From NCBI GenBank assembly GCA_940671915.1, contig CALNVZ010002974.1, positions 36,588,989 to 36,652,988 on the forward strand: a stretch of DNA of 64,000 nt, written 5' to 3'. Under the pieces are notes generated by a model. The model made no database searches and was not told the origin of the DNA. It saw only the letters and a program-made list of their open reading frames with translations. The position numbers were made by a program, and so were the translations under genes. This stretch comes from Paracentrotus lividus (Eukaryota; Echinodermata; Echinoidea; Camarodonta; Echinidae). This document shows, one piece after another, positions 24,401-35,900 of this stretch (the first letter of the stretch is position 1; each line of letters opens with the position of its first letter).

Positions 24401-27400
24401 TACATGTATTCATCTTTTACCTCAATTATAATAATAATAAATAATAATATTAATATCTGGTGTGAACTATAACCCTTCGTGACCATCGATGATGGGACTA
24501 ACAAACCATGAATGACTAGAAACCTTTGCTCTGTGTAGACGCAGACGGTTCATTCTGCAATTTAATGTAAACGATAAAACAATTGTTCAGTTACACATGT
24601 CTATCTAGTTTATCACAAGTCATGCATGAGTATGATTGTTTTGTTGCAGATACATAATAAATAATACTAAGTAAAATATTATATCAATCCCTGTGTACTT
24701 GTGCCTTCATTACAGTAAATGTAATTGTTTACAGTAAAATACCTTCAGTTGCCAATATTTTGTTCTACAGTGGAAACTCTGTACAAAGAAATCTGAGAAT
24801 GACAACATTTGACACACAAAAGGCAACATTCTAGCCTCAGCTCCCTATAAATGCAATTCACTGTTGTTTAACCATTAAACAACAAAACCTCTTCCAAAAG
24901 GCACCCTAAATCCCCAGCATCTTATCATACCGAGCCTCCACTGTATAACATTATTAAGATTCATTTCAATCCCAAAATAACATATCAGATCTGTAATCCT
25001 TTGCCCTTAATCTCATGTAAAGTAACTAAAGTGCATTAATTATTTACCATGCTTCACAGCCTCCATAATTATAAACAAACAACTACATTATCGAGCTTGA
25101 ATGGATAAATATCCCATTTCATACATTAACTGTATAGACTAGTGAACTGAACGAAGCCTGAATGGACACGCCCCTGACACACCCCCAGTACGCCTACGTA
25201 GCGAACGCCACGTACACAAGGCATACAGTACATGCATGTACAAGGGAGACACGGAGCGTGTGCATTCCAATCTTACAACAACACTTGTCAATACACAAAA
25301 TTTGCACCCCGGCCTTATTTAATTCTTTTACATTTCATAATATTTACCCAGAATGGTTCATAAATGTAAATAAACTATTTATCTTAAAGATTGTATGCTT
25401 GTTTACTTCACATCATTGGGCTTGTAACGAAGATTTAAACGAATATCGATGTCATATCGGGCGACGGAAAACATTCCAAACAGCGAAAGTTAGCTTCACA
25501 ATTTCGAGCGCCCTCAAACAGTCGAACTCAAAATTGACTTCTAAACTTTCGTCTACGACATCGAATCGACATTTCGTACCCGACATCTGGCATTTATATA
25601 GCTTTTAAACGGTGCCAGGTAAAAATGGCATAGGTAAAAATGGCAGAGTAAAAATGGCAGAGGTAAAAATGACAGAGGCAAAATGGCAGAGGTAAAAAGG
25701 GCAGAGGTAAAAATGGCAGAGGTAAAAATGGCAGATGCAAAAATGGCAGAAGCAAAAATGGCAGAGGTAAAAATGGCAGTGAGAGGTAAAAATGGCAGAG
25801 GCAAAAATGGCAGAGTAAAAATGGCAGAGGTAAAAATGGCAGAGGTAAAAATGGCAGAGGCAAAAATGGCAGAGGTAAAATGGCAGAGGTAAAAATGGCA
25901 GAGGTAAAAATGGCAGATGCAAAAATGGCAGAAGCAAAAATGGCAGAGGTAAAAATGGCAGTGAGAGGTAAAAATGGCAGAGGCAAAAATGGCAGAGGTA
26001 AAAATGCAGAGGTAAAAATGGCAGAGGTAAAAATGGCAGAGGCAAAATTGGCAGAGGTAATAATGGCAGAGGTAAAAAATGCAGAGGCAAAAATGCAGAG
26101 GTAAAATGCCAGAGGTAAAAATGCCAGAAGTAAATGGAATGTCTTTCGCAAGCCAATTGTCATAGCAAAGCCCACTCTCATAATTATGGCAAATTCCCTT
26201 TAGGAAAGGGGGTAAAACATTCATGAAGAAAACTGAAAGGGTTTTCAATTTCAATGCTGGACTGCCTGGAGGGTCCTTATCTTTAGAATTGACTGACTTC
26301 CATTTGGAGGATTACTATCTGCTATGAGATATTGCTATACCAAAGTGAGACGATTGTTTTATTTACATTTTACCTTTTAACTGTACATGTTATAACAAAT
26401 TAAAAATAAATTACGACGTCAGTGTCGAAATGCCATCTTAAAATAGGTGTGCACGTTTTTGTTTACATACAAACAACAACATGTCTTATAAGTAATTCTT
26501 TATTATTTTTTACCTCATGAGAGAAAATATGAATAAATTACCAATACGATTTTGATGTAACACGTGCAGTATAATGACTATAACAATCGCCAATATACTT
26601 TGATATTGCAATAGCTCATAATCAGCTAGTCCAAATGCAAGGCAGTCAATTTAAAAGTTAAGAACACCTCCAACAATGATAACTAGCTTTCTTGTTTAAC
26701 TATTTACCCTTTTGGTATCTCACTTCGCGGAAACACATTTGAGACGGATTTGTCAATATGGTTTTGCCATTATAGCTTGTATCCTAAGTCTCTCTTTTCT
26801 CCTTAATTTTCAGACACGTTTCTAATAGGTCCTACTCTTTATACGTGAAACAAAGGATTCCGTCGCGGAGACGTCTCCGCGACAGAATCATTTCTGCGAC
26901 GGATAAAAAGTATTAGAGACGTCTCCGGTGTCGCGGAGATGTAGTAGAGACGTTTCCGATACATTTTTCATAAACTGTAACAAAGCAATTAAAAAAAAAA
27001 AACATCTCAAAGTTGTATCAGCGACTCATGAAACGTTTAAACAAGTTTTTTAAAAAATTGTTGCGGAGACGTCTCTGAGACGTTTCATGAGTCACTTAAA
27101 CAACTTCGAGACGGTTTTTGAAGTGCTTTGTTACAGTTTTTTTTAAACTGTCGCGGAGACGTCGTGGAGACATCTCCGCGACGTCTCAGCAACATCGGAG
27201 ACGAGACGTAATATATATATTTTTTTTATCTGTCATCGGGGCGTTTCCGAGAAGTGAGATACCACCCAAGGGAATTGGCCATGTTTTATTCATGGGATTT
27301 GCTATGACAATTAATTGCGTAAAACCTGACATTTTACCTCTGCCATTTTTACCTCTACCTTTTTACCTCTGCCATTTTTTACCTCTGCCATTTTACCTCT

Positions 27401-29924
27401 GCCATTTTACCTCGTTTTTACCTCCTGCCATTTTTTACCTCTGCCATTTTACCTCTGCCATTTTTGCCTCTGCCATTTTTGCCTCTGCCATTTTACCTCT
27501 GCCCATTTTTAACCTCTGCCATTATTTAACCTCTGCCTTTTTACCTCTGCCATTATTACCTCTGCCATTTTTACCTCTGCCATTATTACCTCTGCCATTT
27601 TTACCTCTGCCATTTTTACACCGAACCTTTTAAACATGTGTAGCTTTTTTAGTTAACAAAACCTTTTTAACCCTTTCACAGGATTCAATTCCTAGTTGCT
27701 GGCTGCCATGCATTCATAGGTGCCTATAATTATGGAATTATCCCCCTGGGTACCCATTTGCACTTGGGTGGAGAGGACATAAGTGCCTGTGCTGGGAATC
27801 AAACTCACCACCTTTGTATCCCCAGTCAAGTGATACAACCACTAGACTACAACACTTACGTCGTATACATTAAAGACTAATGTTTTAATACCATTTTTAT
27901 ATTATTTCGAGAACCAGAAATATATGACAAAAGTCTACTTGTGCATCCTTTATTATATTATGTTCAATCAGGAAGTTCAACCCTTGAAGATGGTGGAGCT
28001 GGCACTGTGTATCTAGAACGTCACACAGTCCTGACAAATGAGTCCAGACAGGTCAACCACAGGATACTCAAGGTCAACAACAGAGGGCGTTCAGAGCCTC
28101 TTGCACTTGATGGAACAGGTGGACCCCTACGTAACCTCTTTGATGGTAGCTACAATGATATTACCGAAGCTGGAGGAATAACATGGCTCTGGCATACAGA
28201 CAACGAGTATCAGTTTGATGAGGTATAATGCATCTCCACATATCATTATAACAATTAATTGGAAGTACATAAAAGTTTTATGTCATTCAGAGATCATGTA
28301 CATGTATGTCCCTCAGGGGAAATCACAGAAGTTTACAATTTACAATATTTATATTATTTTTGTTTTGGATGTTTATTTACTGAAATATAATCAGGCCTGA
28401 TAATACAACAAGATGAAAAATCAAAAGGAAACATTGTGATTATTTTGAGCAGATTACTAAAATCTGTACCTGCGAGAGAAAGATGATAAGAAAAATATAG
28501 TGTGGATGGTATTACATTTGAGTTGATTGGAAAGATAATAATAATAATAATAATACTGACAATATTTATAACGCCCAACATTTCCATTTCTAGTGGTGCT
28601 CAAGGTGCAAAAGAACAAATAACAATTAAAACTAATATGTGATTACCAAATAAAATAAACCTTAGAAAGACAATTATATTATGTAACCTTGAATAACATG
28701 AAGAAAAAACAAGGGAAAATGGAAATTACATATCATATTTTCTTTGTTCTTTTACTCCATTTCAAGATGCATCTTCATGGTAATGCTCACATTGCCATCC
28801 TAAGTGAAACATGGAACGAGTCTGTCTCTATTGATGGAGGAGAGCTTTACGGAGATCGAACTGCAGTTCTTCACATTGGCATGAACCAATCTCTTCGCTT
28901 TGACTTTGTGGATATCTACTTTGCTGCCAATGTCCACCTGTACAGGTAAAGTTTCAGCATAGATTATAATGTGTTGCATCATACTGTTTCTTTTTTAATA
29001 TGGATGAATATCAAAGACACTTTCTGTTGGAAAGCAGCTGTATAGATTCACTTTGCACATGTTTTTTGTGTACTCCTACAGTGGGCAAGCCTTTGCAAGA
29101 TTTGTTTATCCTTTTAAGAATAACTTTTTGTTAAATACCTTTACAGTAGTGTAGAGCCTAGTTTTGACATCAAAACCAGTAGGTCAGGGAACTTTGTTAT
29201 GTGTACAAATTACTATGTTGATTTTATACTTGTACTTTACATTTTCATCATGCCAATCATCATTCATACCATCATTATCTATTCCACCTGTTCATTGTAC
29301 ATTTCATCGTATCAATCACCATTCATACCATCTCCATCTATTCCACCTGTTCATTGTACATTTCATCCAAGTCATCTTGATCATCCACTCACTGATACAG
29401 TCAGTGGTATAATGTGCAGTGTATTCACTGTGTATATTATATGGTAATTAGGTGTGTGTCATGGTCAATGTTAGACACATTGTGTAACGCTATATTTTCC
29501 TGAGGTACACAAACTCAGCCCTGATATTCATTTATAGTAAATAGTGGTAGTATTTTAAGAGTTGTGATTGGTTGAAATGATGTCACGTGTCATTCACGTT
29601 TTTGTTATATTGAACGGTTTTTTTTGTTATATTGAACGGTTCAATCCCGTGTTAAAATGAATGGTGAAATGAGGGGTGGATAAGTTACTTGTCAGACCTG
29701 CTTTTATTTTCCGCATGGATGGGGTCATGTCTGGGGGCTGTTCTTTTTTTAATGGGGGCTATTTTTTTAGTGGGGGCTTTTTGCGAGGGGCATTTTTTTT
29801 TTTTTTTTGGTGGGGCGGACATTTTTTTTATTTTAAATTTTTTTTTTTTTTTTTTTTAGAAATGTCAAATTAAAAAAAATAAAAAATAAAAATGGGGGGG
29901 GCCGAAAAAAAAAATTGGGGGGCC

Positions 29925-29969
<45 letters not shown>

Positions 29970-32900
29970 AAATATCACATAAAAAAAAAAAAAAAAAAAA
30001 ATGGGGGGGGGCGCCAAAAAAATTTGGGGGGCCAATTTGTTTTTTTTTTTTTTTGTATAGAAACTTCATTTAACAAAAAAAAACAAAAACAAACAAAAAC
30101 AAAAAAAAATGGGGGGGGTCAAAAAAATTTGGGGCCGTTTTTTTTTTTATGGCCCCCAATTTTTTGGGGGAGAGGGCATGTATTTTATTTATTATTTTTT
30201 CTAGGCCTATTATTATTATTTTCAAATTTAGAACAAATAACATGGGTGGGCCCATGGGGGGGGGGGCGGCTGATTTTAAGGGGCTATTTACTATAATAAA
30301 TAGTGCATGCTCTATTAATGCAACATTACTGACTATGTGAACTCCAAATACTAAATTATCCCTCGTGCACCTCTATTTCACCTCGGCCTACGGCCTCGGT
30401 TCCAAATAAAGGTGCCCTCGGGATAATTTAGTATTTGTCGTGCACATAATCTAGTATGTTGCATGGTAGAGCATGCACTATTTATATAATGTTCACCCTT
30501 CACTTATTACTTTGATTGCTGATTGGTTAATTGTTTAGTTGAGACACTTTTATGATTGGTCAAGCTATTTGGAGACTTGTGATTGGTCAATATATTGCTG
30601 ACAGATCTTTGTTGAGAAGAATTCATAAAGTGATCATGTATTTTGTTCCATGTGCTTTGATGCCAGTTTATCATTTAGATCTTGAGTGGGTCGCTTGTAG
30701 TTTGTTTTTCTGACACCTGTGTAGTACAAACCTAATCCAGTGCCTGTCTTAGATAAGCCACTCTACAGTATGTTGAAATGGGACTGTATTTAGTTTCCAC
30801 ATTAATACAATTTTTTAATTTTTCTATTTTTCATCTGACAACAGATATGGCGAGCTGACTGTTCCTTCCAGACTGAGTATGAGGGATGTTTGGATGGACA
30901 TTAAAGGGACTTTCAATGGAGTGGATCAGTTCACAGTTGACCAAGATGGTCAGCTGACCTTGTGGTCAGTGGGAAGGTCAGGTGACCAACCTGTGGGTGT
31001 CTACCAGTGTATTAACATGACGGTCAGATCAGATGGAGATGTCAAGGTACTACTTATTTATTAGACTTAAAATCAGTTTTTTAGCACACAGTGCATAATT
31101 GCAGTATTTTAACATTACAATTTACAATACAAAGTATGAAATAGCATATAGATACTAGTAAAAATGTGACATCTAAATCATCAGAGTACTAATTTAAATG
31201 TAGTAATGATTGAGAGGGTAGGAAGGAAATATAAAATATATATATATAAATATATATATATAAAATGTGAAGATGAAAAGTATGGTAGCAACAGAGGAAA
31301 CAAATTTATGTAACTCAGAAGCACTGTGTAAAATGACAATACATGTATTTTTGGTTTATGCCCACTACGTCCAATGCCATTTCGTCGAATAGCCATGTCG
31401 TCTAATGCCAATCGGTCCAATGCCATTTGGTCCAATTGCCATTTGGTCCAATATCCATTTGGTCCAATTGCCAGTTGGTCCAATAGCCATTTGGTCCAAT
31501 AGCCATTTAGTCCAATTGCCAATTGGTCCAATAGCCACTTGGGGGGTGCGGGCCCAACCGCCTCCTGGATCCGCGCCTGCCCCCATGGTAACAGTTAATG
31601 GACCAAATGGGCATTGGACTAAATGGCTATTGGACCAAATGGCTATTGGACCAAATGGCTTTTGGACCAAATAATAGCTATTGGACCAAATGGCTATTGG
31701 ACCAAATGGCAATTGGACCAAATGGCTATTGAACCAACTGGCAATTGGACCAAATGGCTATTGGACCAAATGGCTATCGGACCAAATCGCTATTGGACCA
31801 AATGGCTATAGGACCAAATGGCTATTGGACCAATTGGCTTTTGGACCAAATGGCATTGGACCAATTGGCATTAGACGATATGGCTATTGGACAAAATGGC
31901 ATTGGACGTAGTGGCAAGGTACCTGTATGTTTCAGTTCGTACTTAATAAAAATAGTAATAATAGTACCATTAAAAATGCACTTTTCTCAAAGGCTCAAAG
32001 TGTGTTACAGGTTATTATTGATATGTTATTCACATACTGTGTTCTTTGTTTGATTTGTACATGTTAAAGGAGACAATGACATCACATTCTGAAATTATGT
32101 AAGCCTACCTCATCCAAGCAGCTTAGAATATTACCATCAGATTCCAATCACTGTTCATATGATAAATTTTATAGATGTTGGCTGTAGATGGAGATGATGA
32201 CATCACATTCCTGACAACATACCTCATCATTCAAGCAGGAGGCGTAGTAGAAACTAATCGTTTGATCCTAACCGCTCAGAATATTACTATCGATTCATCA
32301 GGTATGCTGACCTCTCTGTGCAGTATCACAAATGTCCGGATACTAATAGCAATATTTTAGATTCATGTGGCACTTAATACATATCCAGATTACAGAATGT
32401 AATCTAAAATAAACTATCGGCTTATTTGCTCTTGAATATCTGTTATATTTCATCTTGTTTTACAAGGCGCCTCAGAATATTTTAACTAGACAGATGGCGC
32501 TATGTAAATGAGTTATTATTATTATATTGTTCAAGAAGTATTTTAGTGGCATAAACCCTTTAATAAACTGTACTTATTATGTAATAATGAAATTATGTCT
32601 AAAGTCCATCAAACAACTTCCGTTCCGACTAGCTCACAACTACCGACTTTGAATCCATGATAACAGTGTGTGCAAGATATATGTATATGCACTTTGTTAT
32701 TTCAGATGCAAAGTTGGTAGTCGTGAGCCAGTCCTGTTGGTTGAGTAATGCTCTTTCTGAAGAAGTAACTTTTGAGGAATACTTGTTAACTTTTTGTTTC
32801 CTCTTCCCTGTGTAGGATCATTGAATGCAGACCATAGGGGATATCCTACAGGAGAGGGTCCCGGGGCAGGTCTCTCCAGCTCTGCCTACCCAGGACTCCA

Positions 32901-35900
32901 GGGAGGCTCTGGAGGAGGGCATGGTGGTAGAGGGGGTCGGTCCTATAGGGGCATCTACTCTGCCTTGTCCTATGGCTCTGCACACCTGCCAAGAGAGATG
33001 GGGAGTGGTGGAGGACTTGGAGGCTCTGGTGGGAGAGGAGCAGGTAAGACACATAACTCTCTCCTAAGGATGATTTTGATTTGTTTTCCGACATTTTAAC
33101 TATGTATTAGAATTATTCCTCTCATGTCTGTTCTTAGGTTTCTAAATTATTGTGACCAGATAGCAGTCATTCCTGGAAATTGCAGGTGTTTGTTTGAATA
33201 ATACATTGAATAATGAAATAATCTAATTAAAATTGCCCCTTCCATCCTTGGTGTTTCAACGGCTGATATGCAATCCATGTTACATCACACTGCTCAGCAT
33301 AACAAATATTCATACTGCAGGTAAAGTTGGAAATTATAATGGAATAAGATTATGAATTTTGTTAAACTCCATTGACTGCTAGTTATACTACTTATAAAGT
33401 ACCATTGAACATCAGTCAGATATGTAGACATGGTTATCTGATTTTTAATTTGCCAAGCTACCAACACCTGCAAAATGAAATCCACTGTTTTAACTTGGTG
33501 GCAGCGGTGGGATATAAATGAAAAATGGTCGCACGATAAAAAAAAAAGCAAGTAATATTAAAAGGATTTTTTTTTCCCCTCTGGAAAATAACCAAACTTG
33601 TTTGCCATGGAAATTAATGACGTTTTGAGACACTTTTTCTCTTAAAATAAAAACATGATTATAAAAAAATTATCATTTTGGTTGAACTCCACTAGGGTCA
33701 ATGTGGCTTCATATCAACGATACTCTAAGGGTCGAAGGTCGTCTCCATGCCAATGGAGAGGATGCCACTATATCAGGAGGTGGAGCTGGTGGGAGTCTAT
33801 TGCTTGATGTTTACCATCTTGATGGATCGGGAAGCATAGAAGTCATAGGAGGCAGTGGTAAGTTGATTAATTTTTTTTTGAATGTATATAGCGTTTATAT
33901 ATCACACATGTATGGTTTGATATAGGCTTGCTCACATAGAAAAGGTTATTCTGTACTCCTTGGAGAGCATTCCCTTCTAGCACCATTTACGGTGTGGACA
34001 ATGCTAATCAAACCACATGAATGTTCTCATCCCACAGTTGTACCCATTTAATACATGGGTTGAGAGTGGCAAATGTAGATTAATGTAGTAAGTTTTAGAT
34101 AAAAACAGTTCTTTTTAGAGCCATAAAATCTCATGGAAGAATCAACAACAGTCCTCTTTAGGACTACCACATTGTGTTCCTTCCAAAACTTAGGTTCCTA
34201 CTACTTATTTACTTTCACCATGCAAGCTCCATCCTTGCAGGATCATTAAGCAGATTAATGTCTTTCTAAGACATTGATCTTGCAAACAACACCTTAGAAG
34301 CAGTTTGGTTAGAGTTATCTCCAAATAAAAATGAGAAACTCATAGTAGGCAGTTTATACCGACCCCCTGATGCAAATTCTGAATATTTTGAGACTATGCT
34401 CGATGTGTTGAAAAAAATAAGAAATGTAAATATAGAATTAGTTTTACTCGGTGATATGAACATAGATTATAACCCAGATACATTGTCGAACAATCTAATT
34501 AATACAATTGAGAATTTATTTGTTCTTAGTCAGCTTATCGATGAACCTACGAGAGTTACGGAAAATTCTTCAAAATGTATTGATCATATTTTAAGTTCTA
34601 TTCCAAACAAGCATAAAATAAGTCAAGTTGCAAAAATTTCCCTTAGTGATCATTATTTTATATTTACATGTGTTAGCTTCTCAAAGGAATTAGAAGACCA
34701 TAACACAAGACGATTTCGTGACTATAAGAATTTTGATGGACAGAAGTTTATTGAAGGTATAAAAGAAGATTGTTTTCAGTTAAATAGCACCCCAAATGAT
34801 ATGAATGTTAATGAAATGTGGAATAGATGGAAAAATTCTTTTTTAACAATATGTCAAAAATTTGCGCCTATTAAAGAAGCCCTTGGATGACACCCGAAAT
34901 TATCAAGCTTATTTTTCATAGAGACTACCTAAAACGTAAATTTGACTCGTCAAAATGCGAGCAAACTTTAAAAGAATATCGAAAAAACTAGAAATAATAT
35001 TACCCGCATGATTAGAGAAAACAAAACAAAATACTACAATGACATATCAATTAAATACAAATGTGATTCAAAGAGATTATGGAAAGAATTGCATGTTGTT
35101 ACTGGTAACAATAAATACCAAAACAATACTTGTGAAATAGATATGGATGAAATGAATGAACATTTTGCCACTGTAGGTGAAAATATTTATAATACTTTTG
35201 GTAAGAAGAATTTTGATTGGAAACATCCTGAATGCCTTTATTCATTTGATTTCAAGGATATAGACTCTGATAAAATTAATCTCCTTTCGTTCAGAGAAAA
35301 TAGTAATCTAGATGTATTAGATTTTGATACCAAGCTACTTAAAATAGCAGCACCTTACATATATCATTCATTAAAGTAGACAACTGGAGAGTCTAAACTG
35401 CTTTTAATTGCAACAAAATTCATACCACTGCAATGGAAAATCTTTACTGATTCAGAATATCTAAACCCCTTGTCAATATCTGTTTTAGATCGGGAGTTAT
35501 CACCTTTCAAAGAAGGGCCCCCATTTTCAGGCTTCAGCGGTACCGCGCAAGGGCGTCGAGATTATGACGTCACACCTTGGGCACCCATACCGTGTCCACT
35601 GTATGCACGTATCCTGCACTGTGCTATATCGCGTACATTGCACATTGTGATTCTTGAAAAGTTTCTTTCTCTCTTCTCATCTCATGCTTCTCCCCAGGCC
35701 CTGACTAACTGGTCAAAGGTGATATCTCTTGCCGACTGTTCCTCTACCATTTATCTTTATAAGTTAATCCGTTTCAATAATGAATTATTTTTCATTATAT
35801 TAACATAATTAGAATAGGCCTATCCTCAGCACGAGAGTGAGTGAAAAAAAAAAGATAATAAAACAAAGTGACATTGTTTTCATTGTGGACTGTTCAAACT

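Larger units (their letters stand above)
25608..27630. mobile_element. Foldback element with 15-bp minisatellite arms (TU-like)
   Basis: The left arm has dozens of GGCAGAGGTAAAAAT units (about 25618-26130). The right arm has their reverse complement, ATTTTTACCTCTGCC (about 27335-27620). Inside the arrays both arms carry a unique segment in inverse orientation containing AATTGTCATAGCAAA and AATTCCCTT (26150-26205 and 27275-27325 region). The core is again inverted-repetitive: CTGTAACAAAGCA...GACTCATGAAACG at 26980-27035 pairs with 27080-27140. GAGACGTCTCCGCGAC palindromes are scattered through it. Long inverted repeats with outer ~15-bp tandem units match what I recall of sea urchin TU foldback transposons. 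No transposase is seen. Confidence 0.75.
28223..30844. other. Introns 17 and 18: repeats and homopolymer blocks
   Basis: 28223-28766 has a short (ATA)n near 28530 and nothing else recognised. 28946-30844 holds a doubled ~63-bp block (CATTCATACCATC...CTATTCCACCTGTTCATTGT near 29265-29375), the poly-A/T/G tandem region and the palindromic MITE listed separately. Confidence 0.5.

Noticed and set aside
25162-25608. 148-codon open frame upstream of the foldback
   Set aside because: No repeat landmarks, no known domain and no homologous segment in the window. Likely chance in intron sequence.
25553-26254. Long minus-strand reading frames (up to 233 codons) rich in FTSAIFASAIF-type repeats, and plus-strand AEVKMAEVKMAE frames
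   Set aside because: They are translations of the 15-bp minisatellite, whose period is a multiple of three, so all frames stay open. No start context or family resemblance.
27118-27633. 171-codon plus-strand frame ending in repeated LPLPFLPLPF
   Set aside because: Half of it is the inverse minisatellite arm of the foldback. No gene-like composition outside it.
29833-30296. Frames of 60-134 codons of poly-Phe, poly-Lys and Gly
   Set aside because: Translations of homopolymer runs.
31376-31910. Regularly repeated short units that might suggest a CRISPR array
   Set aside because: Units are contiguous 16-bp minisatellite copies with no unique spacers, in inverted halves, within an animal gene intron.
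33490-33530. TTGGTGGCAGCGGTGGGAT, which looks like a retroviral-type primer-binding site (similar inverse motifs near 7221-7520)
   Set aside because: No LTR or polyprotein nearby. Similar bases occur in the host coding sequence for Gly-Gly-Ser (57750), so chance or decayed fragments are equally likely.
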